NCBI GenBank assembly: GCA_039797965.1
Contig: JBDKGX010000019.1
Span: 1 to 35,517 of the forward strand
Direction of reading: 5' to 3'
From: Thiofilum sp039797965
GTDB taxonomy: Bacteria > Pseudomonadota > Gammaproteobacteria > Thiotrichales > Thiotrichaceae
Length of the DNA: 35,517 nucleotides
The notes under the pieces were generated by a model. It made no database searches. It was not told where the DNA came from and worked only from the letters and a program-made list of their open reading frames with translations. The position numbers and the translations under genes were made by a program. This document shows positions 1 to 8,090 of the stretch, in pieces. The first letter of the stretch is position 1; every line of letters starts with the position of its first letter.

Positions 1-262
1 TACTCAATAATGACTGCTAAATTTAGTTAAAGGTGAGCATGATTTTTAAAATCAATTTAAAGTACTTTAAATTATCAAGCCAAAAAGTGCTTTTATCTTT
101 TATTAATTTGTTAACTTCATAATAGCTTCCGAATAAATTAACTATTACTTAACCTCTATTTATCAGAGGATCATATAGATTTTTTAAAAAATTATTAATA
201 AAAATAGTTACTCATTTAAAGCCAGAGATTTTTTACCTATAAATCGATTATTTAGATAAGAG

Positions 263-769
263 TTATAGCACCACGGTACTCACTTCTAAAGTACTGGTTT
301 GATCTTGCAAGTCTGCCAAATAGTTAGTTAATAACCGACCCGAAGGCAGGGTAAGTTGAGGGTTTAGATCTAAGAGTGGACAAACGACAAAGGCGCGTGA
401 GGTGAGATAAGGATGTGGGATCGTTAAACGAGTACTAGCTACCACTAAATGATCATACAGCAATATATCTAGATCTAGTGTACGCGCCCCCCAACGGATT
501 TGTTGAGCCCTATCACGCCCATGATCTTTTTCAATCTGGAGTAATAAATCTAGTAATATGACGGGTGCTAAAGAGGTACTAAAACATGCAGCTGCATTCC
601 AGTAGTTTGGCTGATCTTGGGGTCCCACGGGTTTAGAATAATATAACCGTGAAACTCTTAAATCTTGAATAGCAGGATATTGGCGTAGAGTACTTAGAGC
701 CGAGCGCAAGGTAGTAATAGAGTCACCTAAATTACTACCCAAGCCAATGTAGACTAAATGCTCGCTCAT
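263..769 (-). CDS. folK: 2-amino-4-hydroxy-6-hydroxymethyldihydropteridine pyrophosphokinase
   Basis: This enzyme transfers pyrophosphate from ATP to 6-hydroxymethyl-dihydropterin, a cytoplasmic step of folate synthesis. The 168-residue protein is the usual length (E. coli about 159). It has the N-terminal GSNLGD segment (residues 11-16), the GPQDQPNYWNAA pterin-binding stretch (49-60) and the HPPK signature RWGARTLDLDIL (92-103), with the two metal-binding aspartates at D99 and D101. The ATG lies 8 nt after the pcnB stop, and pcnB-folK is a common gammaproteobacterial pair, so the two are probably co-transcribed. Three AGTACT copies lie inside the gene. Identification is firm. Confidence 0.96.
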   Translation of the reverse strand: MSEHLVYIGLGSNLGDSITTLRSALSTLRQYPAIQDLRVSRLYYSKPVGPQDQPNYWNAAACFSTSLAPVILLDLLLQIEKDHGRDRAQQIRWGARTLDLDILLYDHLVVASTRLTIPHPYLTSRAFVVCPLLDLNPQLTLPSGRLLTNYLADLQDQTSTLEVSTVVL

Positions 770-777
770 TGAGCTTA

Positions 778-2052
778 CTACCGCCGGCGACGGCGATTAG
801 TGTGGCGACGACGATCAGGCTTTTCACACAAGGCTACTCGCGCCTCACCTTCTGCTTCTTGGAAGGCTGTCCACCATTTGCAATCTTCCTCTACAGGCTC
901 GCCTGCTTGCGCCCGTAAGCATAGGAAGTCATAGGCTGCACGGAAACGATTATTATGTAACAGAGCGCTAGCACGACGTAAATCACGTACTTTAAAGCGT
1001 AACTGCAAGCCCCAAATTTCACGGGTAATATTACTAAACCGCCGTGGAATCGCTGTAAAATCTACTTGTTCATTCAGTACTTCGGTAGCCGCAATTTGCA
1101 TTGCCTGCATTTCAGGATAGCCATCATCTTGAATATTTAGCGCTAAAGTATTGACCTTATGCCAGAGCAAAACCGCATATAAAAACGGTGGCATAACTGA
1201 TAACCCAGCCTTGACACGTCGATCAGTATTACCTAACGATATTTCTAACAGACGGGCAAAAGTACCTGTTGTATCTTCATACAAGCTGTCATCGGTTACA
1301 GGCAATAAGAACGGTAAAATATCGTATTCACGCAATAACTCAAATGTGCGTTTTCCAGAGCCGCTATGCAACATTTTGAGTATTTCATCAAATAAACGCG
1401 CGGCTGCCACCCCATCTAATAAAGGAGCCATGGGCATAATTAAATCACGCGTTTCATCGCTGATATCAAATCCTAGCTTTGCTGCAAAGCGTACTGCCCG
1501 CAACATTCGCACAGGATCTTCACGATAACGACTTTCAGGATCACCAATCAAACGAATGCGTCGCTCTTCAAGGTCTTTCAACCCGCCCACGTAATCCAAA
1601 ATTTCATTTTGAATAGGGTCATAAAAGAGGGCATTAATCGTGAAATCACGCCGCCATACATCTTCATCTAACGTACCGTACACATTGTCATAGGTAATGC
1701 GTCCGTCATCGTTGACCTGCCCCTGACCTTCGTTACCACTATCATGAGGAGCACGAAAAGTCGCAACCTCAATATAGTCACGCCCGAAGTAAATGTGAGC
1801 GAGGCGAAAGCGCCGCCCGATCAGACGACAAGATGAAAATAACCGCCGCACTTGCTCAGGATGAGCGCTAGTAGCGATATCAAAGTCTTTCGGTATTTGT
1901 CCCAATAATAAGTCGCGCACGCACCCACCGACCAAATAGGCTTGGTGTCCGGCTTGTTGAAGTCGACTAACAACTTCTAAAGAGCGCTTACAAATTTTTT
2001 CTGGGCTGATAGGGTGTAATGAAGATGGCAACTCCATCGTTTGCTCAATCAT
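778..2052 (-). CDS. pcnB: Poly(A) polymerase I
   Basis: This enzyme adds 3' poly(A) tails to RNA, which promotes RNA decay. With the chosen start it has 424 residues. The nucleotidyltransferase core is clear: LVGGCVRDLLLG (40-51), then PKDFDIAT (54-61) with catalytic aspartates D56 and D58, and RRDFTINALFYDP (134-146). The segment LIGRRFRLAHIYFG (77-90) is typical of poly(A) polymerases rather than CCA-adding enzymes. The C-terminus ends in an Arg-rich tail, as in other PcnB proteins. The frame can open at a GTG at 2091, but that codon has no SD. The ATG at 2052 follows AGAGG with 5-nt spacing and is preferred; both lie outside the conserved region. folK follows by 8 nt. Confidence 0.93.
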   Translation of the reverse strand: MIEQTMELPSSLHPISPEKICKRSLEVVSRLQQAGHQAYLVGGCVRDLLLGQIPKDFDIATSAHPEQVRRLFSSCRLIGRRFRLAHIYFGRDYIEVATFRAPHDSGNEGQGQVNDDGRITYDNVYGTLDEDVWRRDFTINALFYDPIQNEILDYVGGLKDLEERRIRLIGDPESRYREDPVRMLRAVRFAAKLGFDISDETRDLIMPMAPLLDGVAAARLFDEILKMLHSGSGKRTFELLREYDILPFLLPVTDDSLYEDTTGTFARLLEISLGNTDRRVKAGLSVMPPFLYAVLLWHKVNTLALNIQDDGYPEMQAMQIAATEVLNEQVDFTAIPRRFSNITREIWGLQLRFKVRDLRRASALLHNNRFRAAYDFLCLRAQAGEPVEEDCKWWTAFQEAEGEARVALCEKPDRRRHTNRRRRR

Positions 2053-2149
2053 CACATCCTCTTCTAATAATGGTTCGTTATGATCTGTCACTTAAAAACA
2101 ACATCGACAGGTTAAAATAGGTAATATTACCACTTTGGTGCGTTTACAC

Positions 2150-2620
2150 CTAGAGGGAATCGCTTGGTAAAATGGCTTTAGCCATTACAATCGCATCTTC
2201 GCGTCCTGTAGCAGCAGGATAATAGCGTTTACGCAGACCAATTTCGTGAAAACCCTGCTTTTGGTACAGCTTTAATGCGGCTTTATTAGAAGGACGCACT
2301 TCTAAAAAGCAATTAGTTATGCCACGCTCGACGGCTAAATTTTCAATAGTATTGAGTAACGCAGTGCCTAATCCTTGTCGTTGGTGAAAAGGATTCACAC
2401 ATACATTTAAAATACTAAGCTCATCTAATACCAACATCAGTACAGTATACGCGATGATATGCTCATTCTGCTCATAAACCCAACAATCATAGTTGTGTTT
2501 TAAACAATCTTTAAAATTAGCCAATGCCCACGGGTAAGGATAAGCACGTTCCTCAATCGCCATAATAATGGGTAGATCACTCTCTTGCATAGGGCGTAAT
2601 ACTAAAGGATGCGTCTTCAT
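2150..2620 (-). CDS. rimI: Ribosomal protein S18 alanine N-acetyltransferase
   Basis: This is a GNAT-fold acetyltransferase that uses acetyl-CoA to acetylate the N-terminal alanine of ribosomal protein S18. It has 156 residues from the chosen ATG (E. coli 148). Visible features are the acetyl-CoA loop HQRQGLG (79-85), FLEVRPSN (105-112) and the RimI-type C-terminal segment RYYPAATGREDAIVM (132-146). The start is the ATG whose A overlaps the last base of the udg stop (TAATG), which suggests coupled translation. An ATG at 2626 or an upstream start at 2665 would extend into udg and is less likely. The gene probably forms a unit with udg and leuA. Confidence 0.92.
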   Translation of the reverse strand: MKTHPLVLRPMQESDLPIIMAIEERAYPYPWALANFKDCLKHNYDCWVYEQNEHIIAYTVLMLVLDELSILNVCVNPFHQRQGLGTALLNTIENLAVERGITNCFLEVRPSNKAALKLYQKQGFHEIGLRKRYYPAATGREDAIVMAKAILPSDSL

Positions 2621-3429
2621 TACCATGTTTGAGAAAGTTGTTGAGCTAATTGTAAATCCTGCCACGCTTTACGTTTGTCCATAGGCTTACGTAATAAGTA
2701 AGCAGGATGATAAGTCACCACGACTGGCGTTTTTAAACTAGGCAAGGTATGAACCTGCCCACGCAAACGTGCAAGAGGGGCTTCTGTATTCAATAAATGC
2801 TGAGCAGCAATCCGTCCCACAACCAAAATCAATTTAGGCTGCACCAACTCTATTTGGCGCTCCAAGTACCCACGACATAAAGTCACTTCTTCCTTAGAGG
2901 GGTCACGGTTATTTGGCGGACGGCATTTGAGCATATTCAAAATATAAACCTGCTCGCGCTCCAATCCAATAGCCCCCAACATACTGGTCAGTAATTTACC
3001 TGCTCGACCTACGAAAGGTAAACCTTGTCTGTCTTCATCTGCCCCAGGTGCTTCGCCCACTATCATCCAATTAGCGCTAGTATCCCCTGAGCCAAAGACC
3101 GTTTTAGTTCGCGTTTTGGCTAAGCCACAGCGCGTGCAAGTACTCACTAATTGCTGTAACTCAACCCAATCCATACCCGTACAGGATAAAATATTAGGTT
3201 GAACTGCTTTAGGTGTTTCAACCATCTTAGGCGTGAAAGTACTTGGTGCTATCTCATTCAAAGCCGCTTGATGTAGCGACTCTGGCATGGGTGTATGGGA
3301 CGGTGACAAAGTACTCGGTATCAAAGGAGTACTTTCTTGCTCAGCTGCTAATAAAGTCTTATCAGCCTTAGGTCGCCACACAGGAATACCCATTGCAGTA
3401 AGATAACGACTTTGTTCAGCAGCATTCAT
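2620..3429 (-). CDS. Family 4-type uracil-DNA glycosylase ([4Fe-4S])
   Basis: This protein probably removes uracil from DNA, the first step of base excision repair. It has 269 residues. The conserved domain begins near residue 90 with CTRC (98-101), followed by GEAPGADED (125-133), LPFVGRAGKLL (137-147), LKCRPPNNRDP (168-178) and HPAYLLR (241-247). Cysteines 98, 101, 169 and 185 are the expected iron-sulfur ligands. The N-terminal 90 residues are poorly conserved in appearance and rich in Ser, Pro and Thr. This family was once annotated as a phage SPO1 DNA polymerase-related protein. It lies 6 nt after leuA and overlaps rimI by 1 nt. Four AGTACT copies fall in its 5' half. Confidence 0.9.
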   Translation of the reverse strand: MNAAEQSRYLTAMGIPVWRPKADKTLLAAEQESTPLIPSTLSPSHTPMPESLHQAALNEIAPSTFTPKMVETPKAVQPNILSCTGMDWVELQQLVSTCTRCGLAKTRTKTVFGSGDTSANWMIVGEAPGADEDRQGLPFVGRAGKLLTSMLGAIGLEREQVYILNMLKCRPPNNRDPSKEEVTLCRGYLERQIELVQPKLILVVGRIAAQHLLNTEAPLARLRGQVHTLPSLKTPVVVTYHPAYLLRKPMDKRKAWQDLQLAQQLSQTW

Positions 3430-3435
3430 GAATCA

Positions 3436-4980
3436 TTACACCGAATGTTGAGGATGCTCACGCTCATCTTGAGTCACTAGCTTATTTAAAGCATCAAGAT
3501 AAGCTTTTGCTGAAGCAATCACAATATCTGTATCAGCACCATGACCATGTACAATACGTCCGGTTTTTTCTAAACGTACTGTGACCTCGCCTTGGGCATC
3601 TGTGCCACTAGTAATGGCATTGACAGAATATAATTGTAAATCAGCCTTATGTTGAGTAATCGTTTGAATAGCGCTATACACCGCATCTACAGGACCACTG
3701 CCCTGAGCGCTGGCAGATATTTCTTGTCCTCTGACTTTGAGTACTACAGTAGCATTCGGTACTTCACCCGTTTCAGAACATACAGAGCTGGAAACTAGTT
3801 CATAGATCTCCGTCTCTTGATGGGTTTGTGTTTCCAGTACTAATAAGCGCAAATCTTCGTCATAGATATCATGTTTGCGATCAGCTAAATCTTTAAAGCG
3901 CGAAAAGGCCGTATTTAGAGCTTGTTCACTTTCAAACTCAATACCTAATTCTTGCAAACGTGTTTTTAAAGCATTACGCCCTGAATGTTTACCCAGTACA
4001 ATTTTATTATCTGACCAACCTACATCTTGCGCCCGCATGATTTCATAGGTTTCACGATGCTTAAGTACTCCATCTTGATGGATACCAGATTCGTGAGCAA
4101 ACGCATTCGCCCCCACAATCGCTTTATTGGGCTGTACTGCAAACCCTGTCACACTGGATACTAAACGTGAAGTGGGGACAATGTGTTGTGTCGCAATATG
4201 GGTTTCAACATTAAACACATCAGGGCGAGTACGGATGGCCATCACGACTTCTTCTAAAGACGCATTACCCGCCCGCTCACCTAAACCATTGATAGTACAC
4301 TCCACTTGACGAGCGCCTTGCATCACTGCTGCCAATGAGTTGCCTACAGCCAAACCTAAATCGTTATGGCAATGTACCGAGAAAATAGCTTGATCCGCAT
4401 TAGGAATCGTTTGAATCAAACGCCCTACCATATCACCAAACACGTGAGGAATTTGATAGCCTACGGTGTCCGGAATATTAATCGTCCGTGCCCCTGCTTT
4501 AATCGCCTGTTCGATAATACGGCACAAAAACTCAAACTCAGAACGTCCCGCATCCTCACACGAAAATTCAACATTATCGGTATATTGACGAGCTTTTTTA
4601 ATCGCATAAACAGCTTGTTCAATCACTTGATCAGGCTCCATACGCAATTTGTTTTGCATATGGATGGGTGAAGTCGCAATAAAGGTATGAATGCGACCCG
4701 ATACAGCAGGTTTAATCGCCTCTGCTGCTCGTTCAATATCTTTATCTAAAGCACGCGCCAAACCACATACCGTACTGTCTTTAACAATCCCAGCAATCGC
4801 TTTTACCGCTTCAAAATCATCAGGACTGGCGATAGGAAAACCTGCTTCAATGACATCCACACGCATTTGTTCGAGCATTTTAGCGATGCGAATTTTTTCT
4901 TCGCGAGTCATCGATGCACCGGGACTTTGCTCACCATCACGTAATGTGGTATCAAATATAATCAAACGATCTTTAGCCAT
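3436..4980 (-). CDS. leuA: 2-isopropylmalate synthase
   Basis: This enzyme condenses acetyl-CoA with 2-oxoisovalerate, the committed step of leucine synthesis. The 514-residue length is standard for the long bacterial form. The catalytic TIM barrel shows DTTLRDGEQSPGA (10-22), HCHNDLG (203-209, metal-binding histidines H203 and H205) and GERAGNASLEE. The C-terminal part (about 390-505) fits the leucine-sensing LeuA dimer domain. The ATG has SD GGAG with 8-nt spacing. pssA lies upstream, an arrangement (pssA-leuA) known from other proteobacteria, but 253 nt with two inverted repeats separate them. Expression may therefore be controlled in that gap. Confidence 0.96.
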   Translation of the reverse strand: MAKDRLIIFDTTLRDGEQSPGASMTREEKIRIAKMLEQMRVDVIEAGFPIASPDDFEAVKAIAGIVKDSTVCGLARALDKDIERAAEAIKPAVSGRIHTFIATSPIHMQNKLRMEPDQVIEQAVYAIKKARQYTDNVEFSCEDAGRSEFEFLCRIIEQAIKAGARTINIPDTVGYQIPHVFGDMVGRLIQTIPNADQAIFSVHCHNDLGLAVGNSLAAVMQGARQVECTINGLGERAGNASLEEVVMAIRTRPDVFNVETHIATQHIVPTSRLVSSVTGFAVQPNKAIVGANAFAHESGIHQDGVLKHRETYEIMRAQDVGWSDNKIVLGKHSGRNALKTRLQELGIEFESEQALNTAFSRFKDLADRKHDIYDEDLRLLVLETQTHQETEIYELVSSSVCSETGEVPNATVVLKVRGQEISASAQGSGPVDAVYSAIQTITQHKADLQLYSVNAITSGTDAQGEVTVRLEKTGRIVHGHGADTDIVIASAKAYLDALNKLVTQDEREHPQHSV

Positions 4981-5074
4981 GAGTAAAACTCCAAAATCAC
5001 TGCAAATTCAATAAGTAAAGTTGAATTCCTCTAAAGGAATGCGTTTAGCCTCGCCAGAGCATAGCAGATTATAT

Positions 5075-5088
5075 TGCCCGAACGGGCA
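5075..5088. promoter_or_regulatory. Palindrome upstream of leuA, operator candidate
   Basis: TGCCCGAACGGGCA is a 14-bp inverted repeat with 6-bp arms and a 2-bp centre, about 95 nt upstream of the leuA start. A second small hairpin (ATTCCT CTAA AGGAAT) lies closer to leuA near 5025-5040. The palindrome could be a repressor site or a small RNA hairpin; the sequence alone does not decide. Confidence 0.3.
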
Positions 5089-5181
5089 GTCGCAGGTGCA
5101 GTGCAGCCAATAAGCCAGCATACTGATGGGACAAATCAGTACGGATGAGTATTTTGGCATAATGGCTATTCATGGTGGGTA

Positions 5182-5215
5182 GTAGTTATCCTGAGTTAAT
5201 AATTCAGGAAACTAC
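5182..5215. other. Inverted repeat 3' of pssA
   Basis: The arms GTAGTT-TCCTGA and TCAGGA-AACTAC form 12 bp with a one-base bulge around a 9-nt loop, about 19 nt after the pssA stop. No T-run follows on either strand, so it is not a standard intrinsic terminator. It may protect the pssA 3' end or act in the leuA leader. Confidence 0.45.
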
Positions 5216-5233
5216 CGCAAAATGGGGGTAATC

Positions 5234-6016
5234 TCAAGCCTCCCCCTCTTTTTTCCGACGCTGTTGGCGCTTATACCGCCGATAGACCCACATAACAGGG
5301 CCTGATGCTGCATAAACCAAAAATACAGTGAAAATAACAGTGGGCGGGTGAATAGTCGCTAATGACAAACCTAAAATAATTAGTACGCCCACAATAAAAG
5401 GTACTTTATTACGAAAATCAATATCTTTGAAACTGTAATAACTAAAGTTACTAACCATCAACAACCCAGCAGTCAATGTAATGAGTAGGGCAGGAAACAT
5501 AAAATTCCGACCTTGCACCTCATTATCATGAAAGACCCACACGGTACCAATCATCAATGCTGCTGCCGCAGGACTCGGTAATCCAGTAAAAAAGCGTTTA
5601 TCTGCTTTACCGACCATCGTATTAAATCGTGCTAAGCGTAGCGCCGCACATGCCACATAAATAAAGGCGGCTAACCAACCTGCTTTACCCCACGCAATAC
5701 CTAAATCTTTAAAGTGCATTAATGCCCACTGATACATGAGCAAACCGGGCGCTAACCCAAACGAAACTAGATCTGAAAGACTATCATATTCCGCCCCAAA
5801 CGCACTTTGCGTATTGGTCATTCGCGCTACACGCCCATCAAGGCTATCCAAAATCATAGCCACAAATACCGCGACGCAAGCTAACTCATAACGCCCTTGA
5901 ATAGACGCTACAATTGAGTAAAACCCCGCAAATAAGGCGGCAGTGGTAAAAAGATTTGGCAATATGTATAAGCCACGGCGGCGTTTTTCTTCTTCTGTTA
6001 AATCATGCGATTCCAA
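5234..6016 (-). CDS. pssA: CDP-diacylglycerol-serine O-phosphatidyltransferase
   Basis: This membrane enzyme makes phosphatidylserine from CDP-diacylglycerol and serine, leading to phosphatidylethanolamine. The 260-residue protein has the CDP-alcohol phosphotransferase signature in full: D60-G61-(x2)-A64-R65-(x8)-G74-(x3)-D78-(x3)-D82. Several hydrophobic segments span the rest of the protein, and it ends in a basic tail. The start appears to be TTG at 6016, with SD GAGGG seven bases upstream; no ATG in frame nearby fits better. It contains no AGTACT copy. It is the multi-spanning type, not the E. coli peripheral PssA type. Confidence 0.93.
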   Translation of the reverse strand: MESHDLTEEEKRRRGLYILPNLFTTAALFAGFYSIVASIQGRYELACVAVFVAMILDSLDGRVARMTNTQSAFGAEYDSLSDLVSFGLAPGLLMYQWALMHFKDLGIAWGKAGWLAAFIYVACAALRLARFNTMVGKADKRFFTGLPSPAAAALMIGTVWVFHDNEVQGRNFMFPALLITLTAGLLMVSNFSYYSFKDIDFRNKVPFIVGVLIILGLSLATIHPPTVIFTVFLVYAASGPVMWVYRRYKRQQRRKKEGEA

Positions 6017-6170
6017 GGTAGTGCCCTCATAGCATTGCGGTAATGAGTAACTGAGCCAATAGGCGAAAGAAAGGAGCCATTACTTGCATCCTGTGCATGG
6101 ATACTCAGTGCATCATAGCGGATTTCTGAGCATTGCAATACTTTCATGACAGGAAAGATTTTTACAGCGC

Positions 6171-6207
6171 AAAAATAAAAAAACGGGCTAAGTCCCCCCT
6201 AGCCCGT
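6171..6207 (-). terminator. Rho-independent terminator
   Basis: On the minus strand, ACGGGCTA and TAGCCCGT form an 8-bp stem with a G-rich 9-nt loop, followed by seven T residues and more T-rich sequence. It lies about 135 nt after the dioxygenase stop and would end either that mRNA or the small RNA proposed at 6176-6290. Confidence 0.85.
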
Positions 6208-6290
6208 CTAGTCAAGTTAGCCGACTGCTCAAGCAGTTCTTATTATTATCTCCTTAAGATCACATCATTAGAGAGATAACCGATCTAATG
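6176..6290 (-). ncRNA. Candidate small RNA of about 115 nt
   Basis: The 325-nt gap 6017-6341 holds an apparent stand-alone transcript. A perfect -10 box TATAAT lies at 6302-6297 on the minus strand, so transcription would start near 6290. That is exactly where a 7-bp stem (CATTAGA/TCTAATG, 6266-6290) begins. Then come an unpaired purine-rich stretch with AAGGAG and AATAATAAG, a small stem ACTGC-TTGA-GCAGT, and the strong terminator at 6171-6207. No open reading frame fits the AAGGAG, because no start codon follows at a usable distance. The -35 region is weak. It could instead be the 3' UTR of the dioxygenase mRNA. The rest of the gap (6017-6170) shows nothing clear. Confidence 0.45.
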
Positions 6291-6296
6291 AGTGCC

Positions 6297-6302
6297 ATTA
6301 TA
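6297..6302 (-). promoter_or_regulatory. Consensus -10 box for the candidate small RNA
   Basis: The hexamer is TATAAT on the minus strand. No good -35 box is seen at 16-18 nt, so any promoter would be weak or activator-dependent. Confidence 0.4.
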
Positions 6303-6341
6303 AAGGCGTTATGTTAATAAGGCTTGAACGTCGACTAATTA

Positions 6342-7040
6342 TTATTTCTTATGATGAAAGGTCAAAACCAGAACATCTCGATAGGCAGGCTTATTATGAT
6401 CCAGCGGCTCAATTTCTGTAACTCCATGATAAACCTTAGCATCATTGATCAAAACTAGATCCCCCTGTTGGCTCAAAGTAGACTGCTCTAAGGGTTGCAT
6501 AGCATTATCAAAGATTTGACTTTCCCCCCCGATTACATTTTGACGGGCTAACAGCATGACTAAAATGTAGTCTGCACCATCTTTATGTACACCTTCTGGG
6601 GTTGGTTTTCCTTGCTCATGGGCACGAGCCAATATTCGGAATTGATGAGCTTGAATCCGCCAAGTTTGTTGCAACGCTCGCCCCCCAAACTGACTAACAC
6701 ACCACTCAATAACCTGTTTAAAGGCCACATTTTGTGCTGTAGCAGGCAACCACGGGCGAAAATGACGATTAAAACCACCATGTACCTTATTATAATAACT
6801 ACTTTGATAATGTGGCTCATGGGGCAATAACTGCAACTTACCCCGCTGCCATTCAAACACCGAATAACGACGCAGGCGGTAACTACCCCCATCACGTAAA
6901 AAGGGATCTAAACAAAGCTGATTCCAACTCTGTGCAAAACGCTGATAGGCATTGGCACTAAACTGCATCAATCGACGCTGGAGCGGATTGTTCTCACCGA
7001 TTGCTAATTCATAACCGGAGGTATGTAATGACTGCTTCAC
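6342..7040 (-). CDS. 2-oxoglutarate/Fe(II) dioxygenase of the IDO-like (2OG-Fe_Oxy_2) type
   Basis: This 232-residue protein resembles the family of L-isoleucine dioxygenase, which hydroxylates free amino acids with 2-oxoglutarate, O2 and Fe(II). The likely iron ligands are visible: H152 and D154 in GVHKDGADY, and the distal H205 in VYHGV. R221 in YRDVLVLTF is in place to bind 2-oxoglutarate. The substrate cannot be read from the sequence. The frame opens at GTG (7040) behind a purine-rich AGAGAG stretch. It contains no AGTACT copy. It follows cmoB by 54 nt on the same strand and is followed by the proposed small RNA and terminator. Confidence 0.75.
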   Translation of the reverse strand: MKQSLHTSGYELAIGENNPLQRRLMQFSANAYQRFAQSWNQLCLDPFLRDGGSYRLRRYSVFEWQRGKLQLLPHEPHYQSSYYNKVHGGFNRHFRPWLPATAQNVAFKQVIEWCVSQFGGRALQQTWRIQAHQFRILARAHEQGKPTPEGVHKDGADYILVMLLARQNVIGGESQIFDNAMQPLEQSTLSQQGDLVLINDAKVYHGVTEIEPLDHNKPAYRDVLVLTFHHKK

Positions 7041-7094
7041 GATCTCTCTACTACTAAAACTGTGGATTAGGGGTTTGATAAGTAAAGGGTAAGT

Positions 7095-8090
7095 CTAAGC
7101 AGGTAATTGAGCAATAAGTACTGCACGTTTGGGAGCGGGATAACCTTCAAAGGTCAGATTACGATCATTAGGATCTAGAAAATCCGCCAATGACTCAAAT
7201 CGCATCCAGTCCGTGCGTCGCTGTTCCTCTAAACTCGTTTGCCCGACATCGACCGTACGGATATTTACAAACCCAAGGCGACGTAACCATAACTCCAACA
7301 TAGCGGTTGAGGGAATAAACCATACATTACGCATTTTGCCATAACGATCCTCTGGTATTAAGACCGTCTGCTCATTACCCTCAACAATTAAAGTTTCCAG
7401 TACTAATTCCCCCCCTGCACGCAGTACTCCTTTTAACTCCTGCAAATGCTGCAAAGGTGAGCGCCGATGATAAAGTACTCCCATGGAAAACACGGTATCA
7501 AAGCCCTCTCCTTCTTTGAGTGTGGGCAAATCCTCGCTTTTCAATGGCAAATAATACACCGGCTCTTGTGGCAAATAATGGCGTACACATTGAAACTGCA
7601 TCAGGAAAAATAAACTCGGATCAATCCCAATCGCTAGCTTTGCCCCTGCCCCCCGCATTCGCCATAAATGATAACCACTGCCACAACCGACATCTAAAAT
7701 AGTGCGCCCGTTTAGATCACTTAAATGTGGCAATACTCGCTGCCATTTCCAATCCGAACGCCATTCAGTATCAATGTGAATCCCAAACAGATTAAAAGGC
7801 CCTTTGCGCCACGGAATAAAGGTTTCCAAACTATTACGCAAAAGTACTTGTTGCTCAGTACTGAGGTCTGGGGCTTGCCCCACTTGAATAGCATTCGCAT
7901 TCAAGTCCACGACTGAGGGCGTACTTAATGGTAATTGCGCTAAAGCTTGTAACCATTCCTCGCGTTTGCCATGGGGCGCATTAAGTACTTCATTAACTTG
8001 TGTAGGCAATTGATCACGCCATTGTTCTGCCCACGGTAAAGAACTTAATGCTTGATCGACTTCAGCAAAATAAGCCTGTAAATCCATCAC
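7095..8090 (-). CDS. cmoB: tRNA U34 carboxymethyltransferase CmoB
   Basis: CmoB transfers the carboxymethyl group of carboxy-S-adenosylmethionine to 5-hydroxyuridine at tRNA position 34, giving cmo5U, which widens wobble decoding. It has 331 residues (E. coli 323). The family-specific FIPWRKGPFNLFG (91-103) and HIDTEWRSDWKW (105-116) precede the Rossmann motif ILDVGCGSGYHLWRM (131-145). The reading frame starts directly after the cmoA stop, with GTG at 8090 and ATG at 8087 in tandem; either may be used. Seven AGTACT copies lie in this gene, the highest number per kb with cmoA. Confidence 0.96.
   Translation of the reverse strand: MMDLQAYFAEVDQALSSLPWAEQWRDQLPTQVNEVLNAPHGKREEWLQALAQLPLSTPSVVDLNANAIQVGQAPDLSTEQQVLLRNSLETFIPWRKGPFNLFGIHIDTEWRSDWKWQRVLPHLSDLNGRTILDVGCGSGYHLWRMRGAGAKLAIGIDPSLFFLMQFQCVRHYLPQEPVYYLPLKSEDLPTLKEGEGFDTVFSMGVLYHRRSPLQHLQELKGVLRAGGELVLETLIVEGNEQTVLIPEDRYGKMRNVWFIPSTAMLELWLRRLGFVNIRTVDVGQTSLEEQRRTDWMRFESLADFLDPNDRNLTFEGYPAPKRAVLIAQLPA

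Noticed and set aside
1151..1528. 125-codon plus-strand frame
   Set aside because: It lies entirely antisense to pcnB, whose motifs are intact; no start signal or family match.
4366..5014. Plus-strand frames of about 100 codons opposite leuA
   Set aside because: They are shadows of a well-conserved gene on the minus strand.
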